Assembly (NCBI GenBank): GCA_038230255.1
Contig: JBBRNP010000005.1
Coordinates: 208,753-272,752 of the forward strand
DNA: 64,000 nucleotides
Source of the DNA: AV40 sp038230255
GTDB taxonomy: Bacteria; Verrucomicrobiota; Verrucomicrobiia; Chthoniobacterales; UBA10450
Direction of reading: 5' to 3'
The notes beneath the pieces are model-generated. The model was given only the letters and a program-made list of their open reading frames with translations. It made no database searches and was not told where the DNA came from. Every line of letters starts with the position of its first letter. Position 1 is the first letter of the stretch. The translations under genes and the position numbers were made by a program. This document shows positions 53,901-61,234 of the stretch, piece by piece.

Positions 53901-54570
53901 TGCTGTAATTTTTCAACAGGATCAGCTCGTGATAGCGAAACGCCATCAGCCGGTCGCTCTCGACCAGATTCTTCATTCGCACATCGGCTTTTCCGTTGCT
54001 GGCAAAGGAAAGCGATTCCAACGGCGACGCGCCGCGCTGATAGATCGACGGGTCGGCGTCTTCCGACGCGTTCAATTGGTAAACGATATCGATCGCCTGC
54101 GCGGCCATGCCGAGTTGCGACATGAACGAATAGAACGCCACCACCTGTTCCTGTTTTAGCCCGGCCTGCGAAATGAGATCGTAAAGTTGAACGCCGAGCA
54201 TAATCTTCCGCTCGGTCGTGAGCGACGTGCTCAGCTTTTGCGCCATCGCCGCCAGGTCCTGCTGCTCGTAAAGCGCTTGCCGGAAAAGTTGACGCAGCTC
54301 CGAGTAAACGGCTTCGGGATAATCGTAGCGCAAAAATCCGAGACTCGAGTCGATCTCTTCTTCGAGCAGAACGCCGTCGGCTTTGGAAAAACTCGCCAAT
54401 ACTTGGATGAGCAACGGCAACAGATTCGGACCTTCCGAAACGCTCCGCGGTTTGCGCAAGGCGCGCCGCATCAAACGCCGGCCCTGGCGCCGCACGCGAT
54501 ATGCGAACGGCGTCACTTTTTGCACGGCGCGGTCAAGTTTTTCCGCGACTGTTGAAACCAATTGAGTCAT
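50953..54570 (-). CDS. Large ABCG-like ABC transporter with N-terminal TerB-like and FHA-like regions
   Basis: The 1205-residue protein has a TerB-like helical region (about 48-165, with FSKADGVLLEEEIDSSLGFL). A region of about 200-450 may hold two beta-rich FHA-like modules. An ABC domain follows: Walker A GASGSGKST at 497-505, LSGGERKRLNIGL near 600, Walker B VYLFDEPTSGL. A CPSCG motif near 715 and an ABC2-type membrane domain with six segments come next. A long periplasmic helical loop (KLNPLTSRQDRAQREIDSIV) lies before the last segment. This resembles ABCG half transporters with regulatory N-termini. The substrate is unknown. It is coupled to the M24 peptidase gene. Confidence 0.85.
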   Translation of the reverse strand: MTQLVSTVAEKLDRAVQKVTPFAYRVRRQGRRLMRRALRKPRSVSEGPNLLPLLIQVLASFSKADGVLLEEEIDSSLGFLRYDYPEAVYSELRQLFRQALYEQQDLAAMAQKLSTSLTTERKIMLGVQLYDLISQAGLKQEQVVAFYSFMSQLGMAAQAIDIVYQLNASEDADPSIYQRGASPLESLSFASNGKADVRMKNLVESDRLMAFRYHELILLKNYSSQNVSVRGRPLVRGGFCRIYPGQRILIGDNVLTYQELAQYFNAKKNVSVPQIFVRVNKDADEVGLERARTRESALEIAFGLKVRVTALRDVDAVLNGVQLKTGAQVEAALDDKILFHNDSEMDLSDLRRRARAFGGRFQLKASKSEYLVSNDPSRLQPDDILLSPGTSGDVLLKIFCDYDQRVGQLEVIEADRPILVGDVAVRSTYPLKDSDTIRIDVGQFLRCNFSERIIEEERNIIRTLEVSEVTHRFTSGDTGLEGISFPLSRGELVCVMGASGSGKSTLMRVLAGQLQPTNGQIFLNGRSLYPNLDDLKKYISYIPQEDAFDEHLTIGENLQFAAAIRSPHLSRRDRMRRLEAKLVELGLGERRDAVVGAAIKKTLSGGERKRLNIGLDMIGMSDVYLFDEPTSGLSSKDSEHVIEIIRSMAHNKIIIVTIHQPSSKLFQLFHKAILLDKGGRLVFFGTPTEMLRYFAEAEHQHQFGADLGACPSCGTTRPEFIFDVLETPLRDLSGDIIYEENSRGQLVAARRYSPEFWRDKYEAFRLIQDVKQVSLRREQVPQLPSAPAQKGKSTPVRWHDEWTQFRALLRRSFISKLRNRANIWITTCAAPVLALMIGTLLRYSESGKYDFASAFHIPTYLFLGLLVVMFLSLTNSADDIIRDRPTLQRERNLDVRLPYYIFAKMSSLSIFALIQCVLFVFIGNYILEIRGMFWVHLALMFMTAVGSLALGLLVSSFVSDAKTAANIVPLVLIPQILMSGALIKYEDMNRNLSLVYSMTRWFHEHPTKDRGKKMDSKLQVPFVCQFIPMRWSYEEMIVAQAKLNPLTSRQDRAQREIDSIVAKRRQDPAEGKRLDELKEVLAVLSGLEAKSSDELDHYLQQVDQVLDRNRAFDPTMFKKAKGEVTAEQIYVNQKVSDLISNAEMEQSDYRRGSRPNVFFGAEKRYLGLKVSVFVFNTIVLVGSTLGLLGLLYWILRRQLEVRRTN

Positions 54571-54746
54571 TTGCCGAACTGAAACTGAAATTTTACAGGA
54601 ATCGCGTCGTTAAGCAATCGACCGGCTCGCCTGATCCTTGCTTATCCCGTCATTTGTCACACGTCACTGGTCACTTTCCATCGCACCTTTTTTGCAATGC
54701 CAACCGTTCATGTTAACCTCTCTCCTCGCGAGTAATCGCACCCCTT

Positions 54747-56789
54747 ATGCCACAATCCGATCGTAACTCCCAACGCGACAACAAGCAGCGCGGCAACGGC
54801 AATGAGCCCAGCTTCAACTGGCGCGGCGTCATCCTGATTGCGGTCGCCTTCGGCTTTTTCGCCCTCGCGATGCTCTTCTGGCGCGGGAATTATCCGCAGC
54901 TCGAAGATGTCCCCTACAATCGCTTCCTCGAACTGCTCGAGAACAAGCAAATCGTGAGCGACAAAAATGCGCCGCTCACTTTGTACGTCGAGGAAGGCCA
55001 GCCCACCCAACAGCTACGCGGCAAATACATCAAGCAAGGCACTGGCGGCGCGCAAAACATGGAAGTGCCGTTCCGCACCGTCATTTATCTCAATTTCACC
55101 AGCAATCTGCAGGACAAACTCAACGCCGCTGGAATTCAACCGGGCATTCGTTCCGAATCGCATCCGTTCGGACAGGCATTGCTAAGCTTCGGGCCAGTTC
55201 TCTTCCTGCTCGCGCTTCTCTATTTTCTTTTCCGTCAGCAAATCCGCATGGCTGGCAAAGGCGCGCTCAATTTCGGCAAATCCAAAGCGCGCATGCTTGC
55301 GCGTGACAAAAACAAAATCACGTTCAAGGACGTCGCCGGCGTCGAGGAAGCGAAGGACGAAGTCCAGGAGCTGGTTGAGTTTCTGCGCGACCCGAAAAAA
55401 TTCCAGAAACTCGGCGGCCGCATTCCAAAAGGCGTGTTGTTAGTCGGACCTCCCGGCACGGGCAAGACTTTGATCGCGCGCGCGATCGCCGGCGAAGCGG
55501 ATGTTCCATTCTTCTCCATTAGCGGGTCCGATTTCGTCGAAATGTTTGTCGGCGTCGGCGCGAGCCGAGTGCGCGACATGTTCGAGCAAGGCAAGAAATC
55601 CGCGCCTTGCATTATTTTCATCGACGAAATCGACGCGGTCGGCCGGCACCGTGGTCACGGTGTCGGCGGCGGACACGATGAGCGCGAGCAAACGCTCAAT
55701 GCGTTGCTCGTCGAGATGGACGGCTTCGACACGCAGGAAGGCGTGATCATCATCGCCGCGACCAATCGTCCCGATGTTCTTGATCCGGCGTTGCTGCGCC
55801 CCGGACGTTTCGATCGCCAAATCACGGTCAATCTTCCTGACGTGAAAGGCCGCGAAGAAATTTTGCGGGTACACTGCAAGAAAGTGAAACTCGCGGAAGG
55901 TGTCGATCTTGCCGTGGTCGCGCGCGGCACGCCGGGTTATTCCGGCGCCGAACTGGCCAATGTCATCAACGAAGCGGCGCTGCTCGCCGCGCGTCGCGGA
56001 TTAAAGGGAATCACGCTCGCCGAACTCGAAGAAGCGCGGGACAAAGTTCGCTGGGGCAAGGAACGCCGAAGTCTCGCGCTCAGCGAAAAAGAAAAACAAA
56101 ACACCGCTTGTCACGAAGCCGGTCACGCGTTGTTGCTCGAATTGCTTCCGCACACTGAGCCGCTGCACAAAGTCACCATCATTCCGCGCGGCCCGTCGCT
56201 TGGATCGACAATGTGGTTGCCGGAGGAAGATAAATACACCAATCGCAAAAACGAATTGCTCGCCAGTCTGGCCGTGAAAATGGGCGGCCGCGTCGCGGAA
56301 GAAATTGTTTTTGGCGATGTCACCACCGGCGCCGCCGGCGACATCAAGATGGCCACCGCCATGGCTCGCAAGATGGTTTGCGAATGGGGCATGAGCGAAA
56401 AACTCGGCATGGTCGAGTACGGCGAGCACGAAGATTACGTTTTCCTCGGCCGCGAATTGACCCGCAACCGCGATTACAGCGAAGCCACCGCCGAAGAAAT
56501 CGACCGCGAAGTGCGGCGTTTGCTCGATGATGCTTACCAGACCGCCAAACAAACTCTCATTGCGAATCGCCATCACCTCGACGCCATCGCCAAAACGTTG
56601 CTCGAGTATGAAACGCTCGATGGCTTGCAGATCAAAGAATTGATCGAGTACGGCGAATTGAAAAACCCGCCGCCAACAGTCACACCGACCTCAGGCGAAA
56701 AAATGCCGCCCGAAAAACCGCCGCGCCAGGTCGTGGTCGGTCCCGAGGCTCCTCCTCTTCCCGGCGCTCTCGGCGGCGCACCCGCGTAG
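54747..56789 (+). CDS. ftsH: ATP-dependent zinc metalloprotease FtsH
   Basis: The 680-residue protein has two transmembrane segments (about 25-45 and 140-162) with a periplasmic domain between. The AAA domain carries Walker A GPPGTGKT and Walker B CIIFIDEIDAVG, then the second region of homology ATNRPDVLDPALLRPGRFD. The zinc site HEAGHALL comes next, and the third ligand region is near VFGDVTTGAAGDI. A Pro-rich tail ends it. It degrades membrane and short-lived proteins as a hexamer. The 176-base upstream region shows no obvious gene. Confidence 0.96.
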   Translation: MPQSDRNSQRDNKQRGNGNEPSFNWRGVILIAVAFGFFALAMLFWRGNYPQLEDVPYNRFLELLENKQIVSDKNAPLTLYVEEGQPTQQLRGKYIKQGTGGAQNMEVPFRTVIYLNFTSNLQDKLNAAGIQPGIRSESHPFGQALLSFGPVLFLLALLYFLFRQQIRMAGKGALNFGKSKARMLARDKNKITFKDVAGVEEAKDEVQELVEFLRDPKKFQKLGGRIPKGVLLVGPPGTGKTLIARAIAGEADVPFFSISGSDFVEMFVGVGASRVRDMFEQGKKSAPCIIFIDEIDAVGRHRGHGVGGGHDEREQTLNALLVEMDGFDTQEGVIIIAATNRPDVLDPALLRPGRFDRQITVNLPDVKGREEILRVHCKKVKLAEGVDLAVVARGTPGYSGAELANVINEAALLAARRGLKGITLAELEEARDKVRWGKERRSLALSEKEKQNTACHEAGHALLLELLPHTEPLHKVTIIPRGPSLGSTMWLPEEDKYTNRKNELLASLAVKMGGRVAEEIVFGDVTTGAAGDIKMATAMARKMVCEWGMSEKLGMVEYGEHEDYVFLGRELTRNRDYSEATAEEIDREVRRLLDDAYQTAKQTLIANRHHLDAIAKTLLEYETLDGLQIKELIEYGELKNPPPTVTPTSGEKMPPEKPPRQVVVGPEAPPLPGALGGAPA

Positions 56790-56818
56790 TCCGACGGTCG
56801 GGCATTTGCTTCTGCCCG

Positions 56819-57151
56819 TTACTCGCGTCTTTGTTTTTCGACGAGGTGGCGCAACTGGCGCTCCATCGTTTTGAAGGCGTCGTGGATCACTTTGGCGAGC
56901 GGTTCGTGCGAACCGTTGTCCATTTGCTTTTCGTCGGCGACCAGCTCATGGCGCGGTCTCACCGTCACATCGATCCGGCAACGGTAAGGATTACCTTTGT
57001 GATGGGTGTGGTTCGGCTGCTCAACAGCGACGTCGCAGCGGTTGATGTGATCGCAAAATTTGTCGAGTCGCGCGGCGTAAGTCATTACGAGATCGTCGAG
57101 CTTTTCTGATTTTTCCAGGCCGCGGTAGGTGATCTTGACGGGCAATTGCAT
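56819..57151 (-). CDS. hpf: Ribosome hibernation promoting factor (short HPF/RaiA family)
   Basis: This 110-residue protein begins MQLPVKITYRGLEKSEKLDD and has YAARLDKFCDHINRCDVAVE, the beta-alpha-beta-beta-beta-alpha pattern of HPF/RaiA, ending before the C-terminal dimerisation domain of long HPF. It would bind the 30S decoding centre and silence ribosomes in stationary phase. It lies 15 bases after a host-attachment/baeRF family gene on the same strand. Confidence 0.85.
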   Translation of the reverse strand: MQLPVKITYRGLEKSEKLDDLVMTYAARLDKFCDHINRCDVAVEQPNHTHHKGNPYRCRIDVTVRPRHELVADEKQMDNGSHEPLAKVIHDAFKTMERQLRHLVEKQRRE

Positions 57152-57166
57152 ATTTAACTATTGAGC

Positions 57167-57631
57167 TTAAACCGGACGAAGCGAACGAAAATGATTCGGC
57201 AATTTTGCCGGCTCGACTTTAACGAGGTCGGATTTCACGTGCTCGACAATCCGGTTGCGAACGCGATCAGGTAGAAGATCGACAATCGCACCATGAATCT
57301 CGGACGGCGCGGCGAAAGCCCAGCCTTCTTTGCCGCTGCCGTTAACAATTTTGGCGATTTGCTCGGCCAGCTCTTTGTTAATCCGACGATCGGTCTCGGT
57401 TTCAAGTTTGCTCTCGGAGATGGACGCGGTGCCGCGATGCGATCCTGCGCTGTCGGTAACGGCAAATCGTCCGGCGAGGTCGCTGACTTTATCGATCAAC
57501 TTGCCGTGCGCCGCAGTGACGTCGAAGGCCTGGATCAACTTCAAACTCGGCCCGCGGGTGGGCGTTTCGTTGACCTGATAAGCTTTCAAGCTGCCGCGAT
57601 CTGCTGCGATGACAAGTGAAGCCGGAATCAT
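57167..57631 (-). CDS. Host-attachment/baeRF family protein
   Basis: ATG 57631 gives 154 residues starting MIPASLVIAADRGSLKAYQV. The second half has TETDRRINKELAEQIAKIV, EGWAFAAPSEIHGAIVDLLP and ASP-type KSDLVKVEPAKLPNHF, which fit the Host_attach family (PF10116), related to eRF1-like baeRF domains. Despite the family name, bacterial members have been proposed to act on the ribosome. Its place in an operon with hpf supports a role in ribosome dormancy or rescue. This is inference. Confidence 0.75.
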   Translation of the reverse strand: MIPASLVIAADRGSLKAYQVNETPTRGPSLKLIQAFDVTAAHGKLIDKVSDLAGRFAVTDSAGSHRGTASISESKLETETDRRINKELAEQIAKIVNGSGKEGWAFAAPSEIHGAIVDLLPDRVRNRIVEHVKSDLVKVEPAKLPNHFRSLRPV

Positions 57632-57730
57632 AAAACTAACATCGGCAGCGGTGGAGCGGCGAACAACGCGCTCATTCAATTCTCTATAATAGAATCGCGC
57701 GGCGTTGCAATCTCGCGTTCAAGAGAATTT

Positions 57731-57790
57731 GGAGGGACACGCGCCGTCGTGTCCCAAATATTTTCTGGCGCCGACAGCGCGGCGCCCTCC
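57731..57790. repeat. Tandem hairpin element downstream of glgX
   Basis: The stretch starts GGAGGG and ends CCCTCC. Inside are two hairpins: GGGACACG/CGTGTCCC (57734-57741 with 57748-57755) and GGCGCCG/CGGCGCC (57667+ i.e. 57767-57773 with 57780-57786). It lies directly after the glgX stop codon, so it may end glgX transcription, and its terminal inverted repeats also make it look like a REP or MITE unit. Confidence 0.6.
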
Positions 57791-57791
57791 A

Positions 57792-60020
57792 TTATTTCTT
57801 CGCCCGCTCCTCTTCGCCCGTAATCGCGGCGAGAGCTGCAAAGGCACGCTTCTTCCACGATTCGTGACGCGCGCGCGGCTGCTCGCCCCGGCTCAGCTTC
57901 AACAAACACGCGGCCCGTCCATTAACGTCTACATCGTCACCGGACGAAAACTTCTTCGGTGTCTTGAGGAAACCGTCTTCGTTGGTCGTATCGAGAATCT
58001 GTTCCCACTCTAGCTGTTCCTCCCCTGGAAGCACGAACGGAACCGGTTCGTGGTGGGCGTTAATCAAAAGCAGAAACGTATCGTCGCGCATCGGTTCGCC
58101 GTGCGAGTCCACCAGATCCGCGGCGTCGCCGCTGATCAGCATCCCGAGGCAACGCACAAACGGCGAAGTCCATTCTTCTTCGCTCATTTCGTTGCCGCCG
58201 GGATTGAACCACATCACGTCCTTGATCTCGCCGCCGCGGACGCGTCGCCCCTGGAAAAATTTCGGACGGCGAAAGGCCGGATGCTCGCGGCGCAACTGAA
58301 TGAGTTTTCTGGTGAACTCGAGCAATCGATTCTGTTTTTCGTCACGCTGCCAATTCAGCCAGCTGATTTCGTTGTCCTGGCAATAGGCGTTGTTGTTCCC
58401 TTTTTGCGTGCGACCGAACTCGTCGCCTCCCAAAAGCATCGGCACGCCCTGCGACAAAAAGAGCAACGTCAAAAAATTGCGCTGCTGCCGCCGGCGCAAA
58501 CTGTTGATCTTCGGATCGTCAGTTGGACCTTCGGCGCCGCAGTTCCAGGAACGATTGTGATTATCGCCGTCGCGGTTTTCATCGCCGTTCGCTTCATTAT
58601 GCTTGTCGTTGTAGCTGACGAGATCGTTCAGGGTGTAGCCGTCGTGCGCAGTAATGAAATTGACGCTCGCATACGGCTGCCGCCCATCGTGCTGGTAAAG
58701 CTCGGGGCTGCCGGTCAATCGATACGCCACTTCGCCGATGAAACCTTCGTCGCCACGCCAAAAACTGCGCATCGCGTCGCGATATTTTCCGTTCCATTCC
58801 GAAAACGGCGCCGGAAAATTGCCGACTTGATAACCGCCGTTACCGACGTCCCACGGTTCGGCGATTAATTTCACCTGCGACAGCACCGGGTCCTGCTGAA
58901 TGACTTTAATGAAAGCGTGGAATCTGTTGAAGCCGCTGCCGTCCCGCGCGAGCGCCGGCGCCAGATCGAACCGGAAACCATCGACGCGCATTTCCGTCAC
59001 CCAATAGCGCAAACTGTCCATCACCAGCTGCAAAGTGCGCGGACAAAGTGTGTCCACGGTGTTGCCGGTGCCGGTGTAATCTAAATAGAAGCGAGGATTG
59101 TCCGCCAGGAGACGGTAATACGCCGGATTATCAACGCCGCGCAAACAAACGGTCGGCCCGAGATGATTTCCTTCGCCAGTGTGATTGTAAACAACATCGA
59201 GAATCACTTCGATGCCGGCGGTGTGAAGATTGCGCACCATTCCTTTGAATTCGGTCACGTCCGCGCCCGGCTCGCGATTGCTCGAATAGGCAGCGTGCGG
59301 CGCGAAAAAACAGATCGTCTGATAACCCCAGTAGTTAATCAGGCCGCGATCGATCAAATATTTCTCGTCGAGATGGGTGTGGACCGGCAAGAGCTCCACC
59401 GCGGTCACGCCAAGATTCTTGAGATAACGAATCGCCTGCTCGTTTGCGACTCCGGCGTATGTGCCTCGCAATTGCTCCGGCACCTCTTGCCATAATTTCG
59501 TGAATCCTTTGACGTGCACCTCATAAATCACCGTATCCGACAGCGGAGTATTCGGTCGTTGGTCGTCGCCCCAATTGAACGCGCTGTCGATCACGACCGA
59601 CTTCAGCATCGCCCAGGCGTTGTCGCGTGAATCACGGGCGAGGTCTTCCTCCGTGCCACCAACCACGTAAGCGAACATTTCGTCCGACCAATTGACTTCG
59701 CCCGCGATTGCCTTCGCGTAGGGATCGAGCAACAACTTCGAATCGTTGAAACGCAGGCCGTGATTCGGATCGTACGGACCGTAAACGCGGAAACCGTAGA
59801 GTTGGCCGGGCCGCACCTCGGGCAGAAATGCGTGCCAGACTTGTTCGGTTTGCTCGCGCAACGGGATGCGAACGTTTTCTTTCGGCGAATCGATGTTATC
59901 GAACAAGCAGAGATGCACTTCGGTCGCGTGCTCGGAAAAAATCGCGAAGTTGACGCCGTTACCGAGCCAAGTCGCGCCGAGCGGATATGGTTTTCCTGGC
60001 CAGGTCTGAACCGTTGTCAT
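57792..60020 (-). CDS. glgX: Glycogen debranching enzyme GlgX (isoamylase type)
   Basis: The 742-residue protein has an N-terminal CBM48 domain (YPLGATWLGNGVNFAIFSEHA) and a GH13 catalytic domain. The four GH13 regions are visible: DVVYNHTGEG, the nucleophile in VDGFRFDLA, the acid in LIAEPWDVG and NFITAHDGYTLNDL. A C-terminal beta domain follows. It hydrolyses alpha-1,6 branches of glycogen after phosphorylase action. It is a lone glg gene in this window and starts at ATG 60020. Confidence 0.95.
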   Translation of the reverse strand: MTTVQTWPGKPYPLGATWLGNGVNFAIFSEHATEVHLCLFDNIDSPKENVRIPLREQTEQVWHAFLPEVRPGQLYGFRVYGPYDPNHGLRFNDSKLLLDPYAKAIAGEVNWSDEMFAYVVGGTEEDLARDSRDNAWAMLKSVVIDSAFNWGDDQRPNTPLSDTVIYEVHVKGFTKLWQEVPEQLRGTYAGVANEQAIRYLKNLGVTAVELLPVHTHLDEKYLIDRGLINYWGYQTICFFAPHAAYSSNREPGADVTEFKGMVRNLHTAGIEVILDVVYNHTGEGNHLGPTVCLRGVDNPAYYRLLADNPRFYLDYTGTGNTVDTLCPRTLQLVMDSLRYWVTEMRVDGFRFDLAPALARDGSGFNRFHAFIKVIQQDPVLSQVKLIAEPWDVGNGGYQVGNFPAPFSEWNGKYRDAMRSFWRGDEGFIGEVAYRLTGSPELYQHDGRQPYASVNFITAHDGYTLNDLVSYNDKHNEANGDENRDGDNHNRSWNCGAEGPTDDPKINSLRRRQQRNFLTLLFLSQGVPMLLGGDEFGRTQKGNNNAYCQDNEISWLNWQRDEKQNRLLEFTRKLIQLRREHPAFRRPKFFQGRRVRGGEIKDVMWFNPGGNEMSEEEWTSPFVRCLGMLISGDAADLVDSHGEPMRDDTFLLLINAHHEPVPFVLPGEEQLEWEQILDTTNEDGFLKTPKKFSSGDDVDVNGRAACLLKLSRGEQPRARHESWKKRAFAALAAITGEEERAKK

Positions 60021-60081
60021 AGCGCGTGCCGTTGATATCGATCAGGCCACGGCAACGCGCAATCCGCGATTGTGCGCGCGA

Positions 60082-60198
60082 TTAACCGAGTTTGTGGTGC
60101 AGAAAAATTGTCAGCGACCCAAGACTGAGCGCGCCCGTAATCATGAGCGCGAGCGGAGATGGTTCTGACATTAGGAGAAGCAAGAAGGACGTATGCAT
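60082..60198 (-). CDS. Possible small membrane peptide
   Basis: In the 280-base gap between glgX and deoC a 38-codon frame on the minus strand reads MHTSFLLLLMSEPSPLALMI and TGALSLGSLTIFLHHKLG. It has one hydrophobic helix and an EPSP turn before it, vaguely like short PEP-CTERM-type tails but without the basic end. No other gene is visible in this gap. It may be non-functional. Confidence 0.25.
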   Translation of the reverse strand: MHTSFLLLLMSEPSPLALMITGALSLGSLTIFLHHKLG

Positions 60199-60301
60199 GA
60201 TTGCTTTGGCGTGCGGGTTTAGAGTATGAATCGGATTGCGACGCGAGAGTGGTCGCCCTTCGACAAATCTTTTTCCCGCACCGCTTCAAAGACCGACCCA
60301 A

Positions 60302-61234
60302 ATGAAAACCATCGCGCGTTTCGAAACCGCTCGCCGGGAGCGGAATGCGCCGCGTCCAGCACCGGTGATCGATCAAGTGATGGCGGAGGAACGCGCGGCC
60401 GCGTTCGCCAAGCGCAGCATTAAAACTTCGGCCAAGCTGGCCGGGTTGAAACTCGCTATCTCGATGATGGACCTGACGACGCTGGAAGGAAAAGATACGC
60501 CGGGAAAAATTGCGTTCCTCTGTCGTAAAGCGATGCAGCCGCTCGATCCACGCTATGACGTCCCTCCGTGCGCCGCGGTTTGTGTTTATCCAAACCTGGT
60601 GCGGGTCGCGAAAAAATTTCTTGGCAATTCCGGCGTTAAGGTCGCGTCGGTCGCGACCGCTTTTCCAACCGGACTGATGCCGGTGCGATTGAAACTGCAG
60701 GAAGTGCGAAGCGCGGCGAACGACGGCGCGGACGAGATCGACATGGTGATCAATCGTGGAAATTTTCTGGCCGGTGAGTACGGCCGCGTCTTCGATGAAA
60801 TCGCCGCCACCAAAGAAGCGTGCGGCGATGCGCACCTAAAAGTGATTTTGGAAACGGGCGAGTTGCAGACTTACGACAATGTTCGCCTGGCCAGCGAAAT
60901 CGCGATGCGCGCGGGCGCCGATTTCATCAAGACTTCGACCGGCAAAATCTCGCCGGCGGCAACGATGCCGGTCACGCTGGTGATGCTCGAAGCCATCCGC
61001 GATTATTTTTACGAAACCGGACTGCGCATCGGCATGAAACCGGCCGGCGGCATCCGCACCGCCAAACAGGCGCTCGCTTACCTTGTCATGTTGAAAGAGA
61101 CGCTGGGCGACGATTGGCTGACACCGGATTTGTTCCGGTTCGGCGCCAGCACGCTCGTCAACGACGTCTTGATGCAAATTGTGAAAACAATCGATGGCGG
61201 TTATCAGGGGCCAGATTATTTTTCGCTGCCATGA
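60302..61234 (+). CDS. deoC: Deoxyribose-phosphate aldolase DeoC
   Basis: ATG 60302 gives 310 residues starting MKTIARFETARRE. The TIM-barrel core has LAISMMDLTTLEG, VCVYPNLV, GADEIDMVINRG and the Schiff-base lysine region GADFIKTSTGK. GMKPAGGIRT carries the second lysine. It splits 2-deoxyribose-5-phosphate into glyceraldehyde-3-phosphate and acetaldehyde. The aldehyde dehydrogenase gene overlaps its stop codon (ATGA), which fits disposal of the acetaldehyde product. It is longer than E. coli DeoC (259) through its N-terminus. Confidence 0.94.
   Translation: MKTIARFETARRERNAPRPAPVIDQVMAEERAAAFAKRSIKTSAKLAGLKLAISMMDLTTLEGKDTPGKIAFLCRKAMQPLDPRYDVPPCAAVCVYPNLVRVAKKFLGNSGVKVASVATAFPTGLMPVRLKLQEVRSAANDGADEIDMVINRGNFLAGEYGRVFDEIAATKEACGDAHLKVILETGELQTYDNVRLASEIAMRAGADFIKTSTGKISPAATMPVTLVMLEAIRDYFYETGLRIGMKPAGGIRTAKQALAYLVMLKETLGDDWLTPDLFRFGASTLVNDVLMQIVKTIDGGYQGPDYFSLP

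Noticed and set aside
57676..57909. 77-codon minus-strand frame over the end of glgX
   Set aside because: It shares the glgX strand in another frame, crosses the hairpin element and shows no domain or composition of its own.
60820..61230. Upstream extension of the aldehyde dehydrogenase frame over deoC
   Set aside because: It lies inside deoC in another frame, has an Arg/His-rich shadow composition, and the ALDH has its own ATG overlapping the deoC stop.
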